Shown: positions 1-14,131 of the stretch, in pieces
Numbering within the stretch: the first letter of the stretch is position 1
Layout: each line of letters begins with the position of its first letter
Source of the DNA: Albula goreensis
Lineage: Eukaryota > Chordata > Actinopteri > Albuliformes > Albulidae
Length of the DNA stretch: 64,000 nt
Assembly (NCBI GenBank): GCA_022829145.1
Contig: CM040741.1
Span: 43,012,534 to 43,076,533, forward strand
Direction: 5' to 3'
Notes under the pieces: generated by a model
What the model was told of the DNA's origin: nothing
The model's input: only the letters and a program-made list of their open reading frames with translations
Databases searched by the model: none
Made by a program: the position numbers and the translations under genes

Positions 1-508
1 ACAATTTATGAATATTGTATTTAGTTCCATAATCCATAAATCCATATGTTTTGAAAGGTGCTTATATTTGTTTATTGTGCTTCATAACGGCTTTTTTGTA
101 AACCCTACCTGGATGAGGTATCTAAATGTCGATTGCTACGCTTTGTGACTTGATAGCTCATTTTGTCAGTTTATCAGCGGAAGCTAATATTAGCTTGGTT
201 TATGCTAATACACTGAACTGTTTGTCTAGATTTTTAGAATAACAGAGTTAATATTTGGGCTATCAAGATATTGCTGTCTTGCCAATGCGGACCTCCATCC
301 ATGGTTGGTAATGGCATGGATGGGACCTGTGTACCTTTTCACTGGAGTCATAGCTGCTCCTTGCAGAGTTAGTAACATTTCACATTTTGGTCAATAATAG
401 TAACTGGACAAAGCAGAAAAACAGAACAAGGAAATAAGTAAACATCTTAAAAATATAGCACAACCTATTATCACTTGTATTTATCTAAATAATAATGAAA
501 AATGAAAA

Positions 509-528
509 TTATATATATATATATATAT
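509..528. repeat. (AT)n microsatellite, about 9-10 units
   Basis: A pure alternating AT run ends in ATGC. It is short and probably polymorphic. Confidence 0.9.
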
Positions 529-2583
529 GCATAAAACATTGCTAACCGTTGCATGTATGTTTATCATGTATATGGAGCTATACATGTACAAGTAAATGTA
601 TTAATTATGCAACATATTAATTGGGCATCTATATTTTCCAAATAAATAATTCAAAACTAAAATAGGAAAAAAAAGTTTACTCAGAACATCTTATTATTTT
701 ATTATTCAAGAATAAGATCATGAGCGTCATAGTATATATAGCACATTTTTTGTAGTCATAGAAATATGGATATGATTACAGAATTTTTAATGTTTATGTA
801 CCTCCCTGGGTACAAATTCTCAGGCAAAACATGCATTAATAATGACTTTAAATAAATGCTGCAACTGCTACAAAATAGTAAACAAAAGGCCATTGGGATG
901 CTGAGGGCAGGAATGTCATTTACTGACGTTCAAAGTCAACACTGTCATTGCTGGTACAGACACATCTTCCAAATACTGCATATGTGGCATTTCCTGCATC
1001 CATATGTTAGCAGATACAAGATTGCAGAGATACAATAACTAGCCCAGGTCCTGTACATCGAGGCAGTGGCTCCAAGACCACAGCATCATTGTCATACACA
1101 CACATGCTATCATGGTGCATACAGTATCCATCCTAGAGTAAAATGGCAGGTCTGAGAAAACTGCAAATGCAACCTACCAAATTAATGTAATGATTTGTTT
1201 GGTTATTATTCAGTGTTTTATTTATTTTGGCATGATGATTGAAAAAGGGCAAAGCACAGATGGAGGAAGAGTACTATTCATGTAGCAATGTGCAAGTGGA
1301 CTGCATCTGAAGGACAAAGTTAGTATAATCTGCAGTTTAATGTGGACTGAGATCCCAATCAGAGTCTGTCAGTTGACCGTTGACAGCACAATGCTGTGGA
1401 AACAACATTCTCACACTGAACATCACACCTTACTCAGAACAAAATAATGTCCATGCATTTATGCATGATAGTGCAAAAACCTTGTGCTGTCCATCTGTTG
1501 GACTTTCCCGGCATAAAAAACAGTATGCATGTGATGAAGTGGCCATCCTATCTGTCTGATACTAACTCAACAGAATAGCTCTGGGATTCTGTTTACTTAT
1601 GTGCATTGTTGGCTAAAGCCACCTACACCCTCAGAGATGTGTATAGAGCTGAGATGAAGGTTGTTTTCACACAGTTTCTTCTCAGGTCAATGTTAGGTCA
1701 GTTCTAACAGTTTTAGTTGCAACTGGAGATAAACGTAAGCAAAAATATCTTTTGTTTTTGACTTGTGGAAGACTTTAAAAATACAGATATATTTTTTGCT
1801 TCCATTTCTCTATAAAAGTGACTGAAATTCTTTTTTAACACAACTTGGCTGAACTGGAATTTAGTAGCAGATCATTTTCTACTCTTAAATACCACTTAGG
1901 TTGCATTAAATTGAGGATGCATAAAAATGTAAATGTTTATTGTACATTTTTACAATATTTACCCCTCATTATTTAACATGGTTTAGTCATTTGATTTAGG
2001 AGACAGCAGTCATACATTAGATTTCTCCAATTCGCATAGTGACCACAGTTCTTCACACTGCAGATACAGAACCACTGTCATATTGCCTTTTCCAGGGGAG
2101 GAATGTGGATTAAACATAATGCTAAATTCACAAACCTCCTTGCACTCAGTTGCCAGGGGAGAGAGTAACTGAATGAGTTTAACAATCTTACTTGATATTT
2201 TGATACTGAAGAGACTCACTCAAATGTTACCAATATCAGTGAATGTTCACATGTTCTCAAAAAACACTTAAATATTTATTTACTTCAATATTGTGAAACA
2301 CAAAAACTAATTAGGTAGCCAGTGGTAGCCAGGTATAGGGGAATAGGTAGCCAGTGGACATGAGAGGAAGAGCAGCAGAGTATGGCTAGTGAGGCTATCA
2401 AGACCAAAGGTATTATTATTTAGTAAAAACATTGAAATTATCTTCTACATGTACCTCAACTGAAAGACCTGATCCAATAAAGGACATGAAAAAGATGTCA
2501 CTTCCTCCTCATCACAAAGACCAGACAGTATGTAGAGTGGGGTGTCTCTGGGCAGAGGCCTGTACACTGAAGTCTGAAATGGC

Positions 2584-2642
2584 TTTTTTTTTTTTTTTTT
2601 TTTTTTTTGGGGGGTTCTGGTCATGGTTCTGGTCATGGTCAT
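2584..2642. repeat. T25-G6 homopolymer junction followed by a 12-bp tandem repeat
   Basis: Twenty-five T are followed directly by six G, then GGTTCTGGTCAT twice (2613-2636) and a partial third copy. Short overlapping ORFs through this tract encode only homopolymer peptides and are not genes. A C-rich run (CCCCCCACCCAACCCCC) follows near 2679-2707. Confidence 0.9.
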
Positions 2643-4866
2643 GCCAGAAATAGCACAGCTGTGGCTCAAGCTCCTCTACCCCCCACCCAACCCCCTCCCC
2701 CACCCCCATTGGAACGAACAGCTGCACCAAAACCATATGCCTTTACTCTGTTCACCACATAAAAGCCCCAAAGAATTCCTTTCAGTACTTTCAGTACAAT
2801 ACAGTAGATATTCAATGCCATCCTTTTGTGGAATTTCCCATTCAACCAGAGGTTACAATAAAAAAAAGGGTAGAAATTGAACCTCATTTATCAATATTTT
2901 TGCAAAAATGTGCAAATGTATGGGAAATCTGTTTTGATTTGTGAACAGACAGAAATATGAAAATTTTGATGAATCTTACATTGATGTGTGAATGTATTTG
3001 ATAATGAGTTACATTTGCTTGGCTGATGCTTGATAAATAAGGCCCATGAGGTTTAATAATATATACACCATCTTTCTCAGCTTGACAAAGCTTACAATTT
3101 CAACATAAGATTGGCATAAGGTTGTACGTTATGGGCCTTTACTTTATGATGAACGACCATTCCCACAGGGTGCCCTTGTTGACCATATGATCTACATGTT
3201 GTGGTTGAAGTTATATGCATTTACACTGAGCATACCCACCTGGGGATTTACTCACCAGTTAGCCTTATTGCCATTTATTCATAAGGACTTTGGAATTACA
3301 GTATGTCCATCTCCTCAAACAGTACACTTCCTAGATTGCCCTAGTTACGGCGGCATTACTGTTTACATGACAGTATCAGCTTTGTGGTAATGTAATGTCA
3401 CCGGGCTAAGGAAATGGAACAAATTAAATGAATCATTTCAAAAGCTCATTTTCACATTCACCTATTCCACACAATGCCACAAAGAGTGAAATGGAAATAT
3501 GAGTTTCTATTAACAGGTTAAAAAACAGATTGAGATTCACAAGAGAAAAATACTACTCTAACTTTAAACAGCTAAACTAGCTTTAACTAGCTTTGAACTC
3601 CGTGCAATTTGATACCTATATGGGGAACTCCAAAAACAGACAGCCGTCTCAACGGAAAACAAGAAGTTTTTTAAACAATGGTATCTTGGGCCAGTGGTAT
3701 CTTTTTTCAGAAAAAGAAAAACTAAAAACCATAATCTGACCTAGATGATTAGTGATTCCATTAATTCAGGTCACCAAAAATGCTCTTTTCCCCTTTCCAT
3801 GGACCACAACAATGTTCTCATGTGCCTTCAGAAGATCATCAAGAAGAGTTTATATGCTTGCCCCAGCAGTTTTTCCTTTTAGTGTAGGAACCCAAGACCA
3901 CTCGTTCTCACTGACAGACCACAAGGCACACTTTATCTGATAGTGTCTCTCTCAAAGCAGGCACCCCAAAGAGGAAACACTACATGTGGGCTGATGTTTT
4001 TGAAGCATAGTTCTTGCAACTAAGGTCTCCAACACATTTTTACTAGGTGAACCAACATTTTGTGAGACATAGCTCACCCTTTCCACAATATAAAATAACT
4101 TAACTCAGACGTCTTTTACTGACTATATATAAATATTGACTATGAGACAATGATGAGAAACAGAAGTATTTTATTGTAGTTGATCTTTCTCTTGTGAGGT
4201 GAGGCAGACAATTGTTATTTCCTGTACCTTAAAAAACTCAACTTAGGTTTTTCATGTGGTTTTCTTTTTCTTTTTAGCATATCAGCTCCAATTAAACATC
4301 TTTGCTCCCTCCATTATATTTTCCATCAGTCAAAAGGTGGACAGTTCTGAATCAAATACACAGGAAACAGCTAAAGTTCAAATGGAGGTCAGGAAATGTC
4401 ACTGAAAGTAAGGGCCGTTGGGTCAGGAACAATCAAATGACTCCATAGCCAGAAAAGGTGTGGTGTAGTTAATGCTTTTCCGCATTCAGAAAACATTATG
4501 GGAGTATATTTGGTTCTGCGTGTCTTCATTTTGAACTGTAATTTACTTGTTCACAGATAATAGATGGTATGGTGAAGCTACCATGAAATTCCCTGCCACC
4601 AAATCCAAAGATTCCCTGTGAAACCCATAGCAAAGATTATATATCATATTGTATATCAGATTATTAATGCTATGAGAGAATTTGTCCCCAAAGCCTACCA
4701 TTGTTTGTAAGGTCACCATGTTCAGTATCCGTGCTCCTGAAGCTAAATACTAAATTGTACAAATAAAACTTAGGGATGGAATGATGACTTTGCTCACAAT
4801 CTGTTTGTTACTTAGTAACATTTATGTCTCACTTGCATAGAAATCAAACTGGGGGAAGGGCATCAG

Positions 4867-4877
4867 TATATATATAT

Positions 4878-4932
<55 letters not shown>
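4867..4932. repeat. (TA)n-(AC)26 compound microsatellite
   Basis: A short TA run leads, after AAA, into a perfect AC run at 4881-4932. Confidence 0.95.
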
Positions 4933-4937
<5 letters not shown>

Positions 4938-7099
4938 GCCTGATAAGTACAAGATCACATCCACACTTCTAATTTATGCCCCATTGTTTTTAATTCCAGA
5001 GCAACCACAGTTTGTTAGCACATGAGCAGTTGGCATAAATAATATAGTTTAATCCACAACATATAAATTGGACCAAACCCACATTTTCTCAGGACATAAA
5101 ACAAATACTGCTATTCTTCCAAGTCAAAGGCCTTTTCAGTACCTAATGAAATTAAACACTCTGGTGTGGGATAAGAAGAAGGCGTAGGTGAGATTGAAAA
5201 GAAAGAGCTCGGAAGAAATAATAGTGGGAATGAACGATTCCAATGTATGTGCTTGTATCATTGCCAGAATCTTTATATCGGAGATACAAGATAAAGATCA
5301 GCAATATGAGTCACATTCCAAGGGGTCTTTTCTGAAAACAAAGTAATACAGGCCAGATAAAAACGGGTGGGGAAGGCTTCAAAATGTAAGGATTCAGTTA
5401 CCTCAGACAGTAAGAGCAGGGAATGCTGGACTGACACATTTTATAAAAATTAAGTTGAAAATCTTTTTGGCCAGATTATGTTTCAACTCCAAGGACAATA
5501 GATTTTTTGAGATCTGTTTGTAAATGGCAGAAACAAAATGAATGGTAAAGTTTTTAAATAAAATCTTCTATTGATTTGTATTCCTCAGCTCATTCTGAGA
5601 TATGAACACTTTATCATCCTTGAAAGGTGTTGTATAAATACAGAAATTAATGTATGGGGAATATCTCCTGTATATGTAAAGATGTCCTTCAGACACCCAG
5701 ACAGGTTGAGGCCTAACTTCTGTTCTGCATTATGTAATTCAAAATGTAAAAAATGTCATCAGAAAAAAAACCTTCATGGGTGGCCATGGAGGCTGGGTCA
5801 TTCCACTTCAGCTGTCTGTCTGGGTTTATTAACCCTCACCATTCCTAGCACCTGTAATAACCCTGTAACGAAACATTCAGTTAAAATATGTGAAGATTTA
5901 AACTGAGGATTACAATCCATAATTGCTACAATTACACCTTTACTATGATACACAATGCAATAACGGGCACTGAAAAAACTTTGGGACATCTTAAAGATGC
6001 GTTTATCGGCCATCACTTCAGCTCTTTTTATCAATTATCTCCGAACTGCAATAATCCGTACTCCCATTTCTTCAGATGTTCAGCAATATGCGTGCAGTCA
6101 AATATCCTAATTTTCTCAATTACCTTCCAATAATCCAACTGATTATTATACATTTCTTGGTGTGGATGAAAACACCAGGTGCATAGACTGTATAATTATA
6201 TTTGTAATTACATCTCCATCTTTGCCTGCTGTGAAGATTGTCAGAAAAGGATCTTATTATGGCTCTTCCTAATGATTTATGGAGTCACAGTGTTGCACAG
6301 GTTTATTTCTCCTCATTCCTAGCCGTCATTTTTAGTTCATCTTAAACGTATTCATGGATTTTATATTTCTGAACACCTGAAGTCTTTGGTTACTGAAGGT
6401 TTGGATTTCAGTCTTGGAAATACTCAAGTACTGAAATGTCCTGCTAAGCCCACTCCAGGCTTACATAAGTTACCTAAGTTACAGATGGGTTCCCTTGCCT
6501 TTGTCTTGTTGCTGGCATGTTGCTTGGTGTTAAATTGGAATTAAGCTGTTTCATCTATTCTGACTATTGGATGTGAGACATTATACAATGTTTCAAATTA
6601 GAGAAAATTTGATACTCTCTAAGAGGCTCCTGTGACAAATTCAGCTGAATATGGCTGCCATATACAATTTTAATGAATGGTATGATTCTTGTTACCATTT
6701 AGAAGCCCTGAGACCATAGGTAGACACAGAGTATTTATGTATCTATTGTATTTTTATTCAGATCATCTAATGCAATTTGTATCTTCTCTTATTTCTCCAC
6801 TGAGTAGGTGGAGAGGGGTGTAGAGAGGGATGAGGGATTGCAGAGTATTGTGGGTAGGGGAGACTGGGCTTGTGTGGGGCACTGATGACAGAATGATGAG
6901 TTAGTGAGAAAAAAAAATTAAATTAAAAATTTGATAGGCAAAATATATCCACATATTAAACAGTTTTCCCTCATCCTTCTTCTAGTACAAATCCAAAGGT
7001 ATATCCACTTCTAAACATAAGTATAATTACAAGTGAAATGATGAATGAAACACCAATTAGTGTTTTGACAGTGTCTGTCATGCTTTTATACAGTGTATT

Positions 7100-7760
7100 T
7101 TAAGACGTTACTTTTTAGAAAGTGTTCAGTAGTTAACATGCCATGGGAGGGAGGGTTAGCAGCTGTAACTCACTGCTCTTCTTTAGTTGAATGAGAGACC
7201 TCCCAGTGGCCTTGGCTCTGTAGGTACCTTTTCTGAGGACAGAAATGGAATCAGATGAGAGCTTGTGGTATTATACAACTCAAGGGAGGTGGAATGAGGT
7301 AAGGGGTCCACAGCAATCACAGCTGCAGCCAGATGGGAGTCACAAGGGAGTCTGCAGGGTTCCCCCAAAACTAAGGCGGCGCATACTGGTGGGGCGAGAT
7401 CCTTGTAAGGTGTTTGCATCTGGCAATGGGTCCTGACTGAGAGGGAGGGCCAGGGAGACTGCCCATCTGCGCGCAGAGAATTGCAGGCTGCCACGCTGTG
7501 TGGAGACTGGAGCGATGATAAATAATGAGGGCGGCGGATCCTGAAATAGCCTCCCCCCTCTTCTCTGTGGTCCGCTCTTGTGAAGCTCCCATCCAGCCGT
7601 GACTTTCCAAGTGAACCCTCCCTTCTGCCTCCTCCGTTTTGGTTAACATCTCGGCTAAATTTGTTGCCGTGCTCCTGTAATTAAGCCAGTGCTGGAGTTC
7701 TCGATACACGCTGGCAACTGTACTCAACTGTCACTGCAGCCGGAGTATGTGGAGGGAATA
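7100..7760. other. GC-elevated island, candidate regulatory element or non-coding exon
   Basis: Base composition rises sharply against AT-rich flanks, with CpGs such as GGCGGCGCATACTGG, GCGCGCAG and GGGCGGCGG. Overlapping ORFs on both strands (up to 118 codons) show no recognisable domain, as expected where GC removes stop codons by chance. It could be an enhancer, an alternative promoter or an exon of an upstream transcript. Sequence alone does not decide. Confidence 0.35.
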
Positions 7761-10700
7761 TTTCCCAATTACTCTTATTATGTTTGAGCCATTAGCCACA
7801 TTAAGTGATCTATAGAAACATTTTATGAATTAATATTTTGTAGTTTATTTTGATTGTTTTTGCAGTCCTTGATCCTTTGTTGACTAGACATTATGAAAAA
7901 TATAATTTAAATGTAAGAGCTCTTATATGCTAAAAGACCTGGAATAATAATCCTTAGCACTCTATGTATTGTAGGTATTGGCGGCAGTTTCATGACTACT
8001 CAAAACTGGCCAACAGCGTAACTCAAAGTGAAGCAATCAATCCATTGAATTTGTTGGTTGTATTAAAAGTCATAAAGTAAGTTGACTGAAACTGAAAGTA
8101 ACTCCATCATTTGAACCTTTTAGCACATGTTTAGTTTTGTCTTGGTGCAATACAAGTGCACAGTGACGTACATTCCACATTGCTATGGAACTAAATTTAC
8201 TATGAACTGGCAAGGTATTTTAATGGACAGTACTGAAAGATTAATTTTATTTTAAATTAGTTGTGGATCAATGTTAGTTTTTTTTTATTTTGAACAAGTA
8301 ACCAGGTATAATGGGATTCATTTATATTGATTTATACATTTAATTATATATTTTAATTGACTGAATGCTTGAAATGCCATGCAAGAATTAGCATATATTT
8401 TATTGACTCCTTGTCTTCTGTCTGTATGTAAACATGCTGTAAGTCACACTACATCAGAACCCATCTAAATCACAATACCATTTCTGGGTGCTGACACTGA
8501 AAATACAGCAACATCAAGCATTATCAAAAGGGCATGGAACCCCCAATATGAAACAAACAGCTCAGAATGTAAACATTTGAATGAAGGGCAATGGCAAAGT
8601 CATGAAAGGAGTGGCTCAAAACCTTACAGAAGGGCAAACTACATTTCCAAAGTTACAGTTTTCGATGTTGTCTGAAATATAATAAGGGGTTTCCTACCCA
8701 GAAAAATGTGTTTTCCTCTCAGTGCATGTGACCACTAACAGTCACGTGTCTGATGTGTCCTCATGTGGCAGAGATTTATGGTTTCTGACTAATCTTTGAT
8801 TCTGCATTGAGATAAAAGAAACGCAGGCCATAATTTGTCACCGGGTGGTTAGACAGTTCATGCCAGTCATAAGACCAATATTGTAAACATTTTCAAAACC
8901 TTTCTGGAATGAGGTAGACATTTTAACAGATGTCACGAAAACCCATTATCATTCTATATGAGCCATCCATGAAATGTATAATACTCATTAGGTATTGATA
9001 GTTGGCAATGTTATGTGTATGTGGTAAATTGACCCATACGTTGATAAAAATATAAAATCAATCAATCTAATTTAAGTTTTAGAGTTCAGTAATATTCATT
9101 TTGTATCATAGTCCAATTTTGATTTAATTAATGGATGTAATATTTGAAGTGTGGTACATGTCAAATGTATAAGGGTTTGTAGTGTACCGTAAGGTAGCAC
9201 AGTGTGAACTTCATGGTCTCCATATATAAAAGCAAACATAATCAGCATTTAAGTACCACAATACGATGTAGATAAACGTAGAGAATGTCGAGTGACAAAG
9301 AAAGTCTTCTACCTTTAATATGACTTTAACAGCATTTGAATACATTTTTGTGGGCCTTCTAGATCATTCTTTTTATTATGGAACTGGAAATGGATGTTTT
9401 TGTCTACTATAAAGGATCACTCAAGAAATGTTACATTAAATAAAAGTCTGGAGGCTGTGTAGGAGCATTACACCAGCCTGTGAAGTGTAGATTACCTCGC
9501 TTGTAGGAGTAACTTCATGTGTCAATCATATAGCTCAATGGCAAGGTTCAGTGATACCAGAGGCTTGTCCTTATGCAGTAGCTGAAATACTGTAAAATCA
9601 GTGCCTTAATGCAGTAAATGCTAATGAGCAGTTGATTTCTAGTTTGACATTTAAAATAGCTACAATGGGGCCCTGTCATACTTAGATTAAATGCCAGCCC
9701 CTGCTGTTATATGACCTCCAATCTAGAACTAAATCCTGTCCCCCAGAGTCCCATGGGGTTGCTCATAATTAGCCTTAGCATTGCCCAGGGTGGGTGGGAA
9801 TCAGTTGGTGGGCTACCTTCAGCCTCATCGTGCTGTAGCGTTATCTCCCATCAGATGAGGGCCTCAGTCCCGCCTGCACCAGCTGTGTCCAGATATTTAG
9901 TAAATGTGGGACTGAGAGATAGCAAAATGGAGGAGAACATTGGTCTCTAAATGTAATTTTACATTGATCTCTCTCCTTTTTGGATTTTAAATAGGATTTG
10001 TTCCCCTTTTTTGTTGATTTACATGTATGCTTCCAAACAGAAGAGCTCATTTCATATTTGGTTATTTTGTCATTTTTTTCTCTTATTTTGAAAAAGCAGT
10101 CTCAATGTGAATAAAGTGCATTCATACAACCTTAATGAAAATGTATTATTATTGACTGCTAACAATAAGCATAACCCACACTGTTCAGTCAGAAGCTGAT
10201 TTGCATTTGAGTGAAGGAAAATCTATGGCAATGGCAGGCTATAATTACATTATACACAAGAATTGATTGCCTGGAGGAGGTAATAAATTGATTGCAGCAT
10301 AAAGTTACATTTTAATATTCTGAGAGGACATTTAAATTAAATATTGTTACAGAGATCTGAGTGAATCATTATGAAATTCAATGCAGACACAGTCTAAAGA
10401 CATAATTATGCTTTTTATTGGTGTTGTTATTTTTTCAGTCTGCCATATGACTGAAGGAAGATGTTGTATTTGTACATGTTAATCCCCCTTTTTGAATGCC
10501 AATGAAATTGTTCTGAGAGGAGAGGACAGAATTGACAAAACACCTCATTCTTGCCGTTGTTCTTACATGAAACCACAGTAAGGAGTTAAATGTCAGAAAA
10601 AAAGGCAGATAACGGCTTTCGTAACCTTTTTGATATTCTTCTGTCAAATGATGGCTTTGATTTACTTCCTGTGTGAAAACCCCCAAATCTGACTTTAAAA

Positions 10701-12470
10701 CTACTGTTTTAGTGTAAGTCAATGTGCTGAATCAAAGAGGACATCATTGATTCGATGGAATTATGCTTCACAGATATGCTGTATCTAGGAGCACAGCACA
10801 GCACATAACTCGCTGCGATCTATTGAAAGTCAGCCCTCAATCCAAACTTTTGTCGGATCCAGATGGGCCGCGAGGTCTTCCTCCACCAAAGAATCGCAAC
10901 TGCAGATATGGAATGGAACTTCACAGCTGTGTTGTAAGACAATAAAGGGATAGGGGACCCCAGGATTTGGGACTAAATCCACAAGCTCAGGGGTATCCAA
11001 ACTTCTTGGGTATAGTCAGTTTAAGTGCGGGCTTTTGTTGTAGCTGAGCACCAAAGCATTTGATTAAACAAATCAATTCATAATGGTCTTCAAGCAGGAC
11101 CTTTATTGGTCATCAAGCAGGACCCTAATGAGGTATTTACAATTTTAGACCTGACACTGCTGCCTTGGCTAGTGATGTGAGTACAATCATTGGGGTATAA
11201 CTGCAGTTCCTGCCCTCATTTAGCCTCATTTTCCCTTTGTTTACAGAATAATCAGCACTGTTTCAAGCCTGAACTTGTACACCCCAAGATACTCTACTAC
11301 ATGACCTGATGACCTGCACACATAGCTAATGTTAGCGATGTTAGGTTACTTAAGGGCTTACCTACCCTACTGAAAAGAATGTCCTCTTAGAGAATATTAA
11401 TATCCAATAAGATACTTGTATGCTTAGTTTTCAAAAAACATCCACACAGACACCTGTATTCACTGACCAAAAATTAAACCATAACTTTTTCTCGGATGCA
11501 TTGTATTCAAAATTGCATTCATAATTGTAGCATGTTAGGACAGAGTGAGTGAGTTGACATCTGATGCTGTTGGAATGAACCCAATGAACCCCTGACTACA
11601 GAAATGAAAGATTCTATTTTAAATCACCCTGAGCCAACATAAGGACCTGATTCAATCTTTCTGCACTGCAGTTCCTCCGTAAGCACGGAATAGTAACTAT
11701 TATGTTTTTCATATGAGCTTGATACTACTGTATAATGAACAAATATGGTAGCAATAGCAATAGCTCAGAAGTCGCAAATGCTATGGTGCTTCTGTGAGAT
11801 GGCAAAAGACCTACCTTTAATGATTCTCATATGTCAAAACTCAGATTCAGAAAAATACGACAATGGACAATCAATTAATCTTCTTGACCACTGTGACATA
11901 TCAATTTCATTACTTCACATCTTTAAACCACAAGCTGCGATTTCAGGCTTGAACTGTTGTTGCTCGCGAGAGGTGGTTAATGAACCAGACATACTGTACA
12001 ACATGAAAGTTTAGGTTTTAGGTTTTTTTTCCCCAGCTACAACTTTATGCTTTATCAAGAAACTCAGACAAATTGCCTTAAATTTACTTAAATAAACATT
12101 TCTAGAAGTGTAAACTGCATAAGCTTTCTTTCAGGAAATAAGCAACTATCTTTATGATCAGTTCAAAGAACTTTCTCATAAATGCGTCAAAGCAAAGATT
12201 AAAGAAACATTTTGAGAGTGGATAAAGACAATGAAATGTACAGATATACAGACACACTGGACAGATGCAATGCCTGATGTGCCTGAAGGTAAATCTATTG
12301 CCTTTTATTATTTCATCACCTTGTTTCTGATTTGGACAGTAAAGATTCAATTATAAATGCAAGTGAGCATGCATTCATATTGCTAGGAACAGGATTACTG
12401 TTCCACAGATAGAAAAAAAAACACAGAACGGGGAATACCTGTTACAATCTTTTTGTGGTTTCTGCACTTC
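7761..12470. other. AT-rich non-coding DNA, no gene seen
   Basis: It contains two patches of mixed composition (about 9660-9950 and 10740-10945) that could be conserved non-coding elements, and the possible transposon fragment at 11.0 kb. Nothing else is recognised. Confidence 0.5.
10985..11160. mobile_element. possible degenerate hAT-like element fragment
   Basis: AGGGGTATCCAAACTTC at the left resembles a decayed version of the CAGGGGTGTCAAACT terminus seen at 14.1 kb. It is followed by TTTGATTAAACAAAT, like the interiors of such elements. A short repeat, TCAAGCAGGACC, occurs twice near 11091 and 11119. No matching right end is seen. Confidence 0.22.
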
Positions 12471-12479
12471 CAGCTTCAC

Positions 12480-13310
12480 TGTGGTTGGTTTTGACTGTGT
12501 TTTCGTACATGGGAGAAAAGCAGCTTTATCTCCCTAACTTTATCTGAGCTGTGAGTGCTGAGAGGGTTAACAGTGTGAGTGTAATGAACCTGCTGCCCAC
12601 CCCCTCCTCCAGTAACCTGGGTGGGTAGGATGTATGTTGAGAGAGAGCTGTGCGAAAGTGTGTAGGAGAGGCTAAGAAAAACATTCCGGCCTGGCAGCAA
12701 TATTGTTGGAGGAGGAGGGGGGGGGAGGGGGGTGGGGGGGGGGTGGGTGGGTGAGGTGAGGTAATTTCTCTGGGAGAGTGCAGTTAGATCACATTCCTCT
12801 TTCTGTCTTCTCATGCAGTGGGATGTGGGGGCTGAGGGGTGGGGGTGAGGAGTTGGGGGAGGGGTACGACCAGTGTGAACCAGCCCTGCAGCTTAGGGGG
12901 TGTAACCTTGGCATCGTCTCACCGAGACTGACTGACACCACATCCCCCGTCCCTCCCACCCCTACATACCCACACAAACACTCACCTTTCGCTGTGTACA
13001 CGCACAGGAAGAGTGGCATGGGTCTTTAGCTTAGCAGCGCTCATGGTGGATCGGGCAGAAGCTACTCTGATTACAGACAGAGCCTCTGATGATGGAATCT
13101 GCCCCAGCAGAAATGGGCGAAGCTGGTAGGGAGTCACTGCCTCCTTGCAATCTCGTGAATAATGGTATTTTGTGTCTTCTCCTGCAATGACACACCCACA
13201 ATTATACAAAGACACGTCATCACGAAAACCCTGGAGGCAAAGGGTGTGCTTTTCTCTCAGGGCCGCACTTTCCACCCAGTACAGTGTTAAGGGTCGGGCC
13301 AGTCTTTCCA
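12480..13310. other. GC-rich island with G-rich strand asymmetry
   Basis: A region of high GC includes a long G-run cluster (12708-12761) and further GGGG blocks to about 12900. ORFs here (proline- and glycine-rich) reflect the G/C runs. On the minus strand a consensus-like donor (AAAG then GTGAGTG, around 12977-12987) follows GC-rich sequence, so a minus-strand transcript is possible but unsupported otherwise. Confidence 0.35.
12708..12761 (+). repeat. G-run cluster, potential G-quadruplex
   Basis: More than four runs of at least three G are separated by single A or T bases, then GGGTGGGTGGGTGAGG. This satisfies the usual G-quadruplex pattern on the + strand. Confidence 0.8.
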
Positions 13311-14131
13311 ATCATGATGTATACAGTACATTGGTCTTCATAATAGCCAACCAACACCTTGGTAGCTCATTGGTTTGAATCAGTTTTAAAGACAAATGAC
13401 ATAAATTGATTATTCATAACTGAGTGTCTCTGTCTATGCCTTGACACTATGTTTGTGGCATATAATGGAGCCCAGTTCTCTTCTGACATTAGAGGAGCCA
13501 CAGAGCACCACATTAAGTACTTTCACTATGTAAGACTGTATGTACCAGATGCAAACATCTGCTAATATTTTTATCACTGTACAAGGACACATCAATGTTT
13601 GTTTGATATTCACCACTAACACATCTACATGCATAAAACATCAGTAGATTTGCACAATGAAATGCCTGAGAATGAAGCAAACTTGAAAGGCATGTAATCA
13701 GTAGGGAAAATATTACTTTGAAAATGCATCAATGTTTCAAGTGCAAGAAGTTTTTAAATGGATGAAAGTCATTAATTATAGCTTTACATTTCCCTTGCAC
13801 AGTGTTGATACATGGTCGTCATGATTGGCACCCTTTCAGAGTAGTTTTACCTAAAAGGGATGTTTTTTTGATACATTTGTCCTTGCTAATTTTCTTACCT
13901 TGTAAACATTTGTGATTCAATGACATCTCTCTGCAGCATCTGTTTTGGATTTGATTATCCCATCAAAAAGGCTCCAACTGTCCTCCTTTAAATGGTGGTA
14001 AAAGGGAACATGAGTCAAAAGATGAGAAAACTCCAGGTAAAGTTTATGCTAATCTTTCTGAAACACTAAAAGCAGTAAATAGAAATTCCGAAACTAGATG
14101 TGGCTTAAGGAGATAAAAAAAAAAAGAATCA

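Larger units (their letters stand above)
1..7099. other. AT-rich non-coding DNA, no gene seen
   Basis: Open frames here are short and show no known domain. Apart from the simple repeats listed separately (near 510, 2584 and 4871) I see nothing that resembles a gene. It lies far upstream of zbtb7c and may be its first intron or intergenic DNA. Confidence 0.6.
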
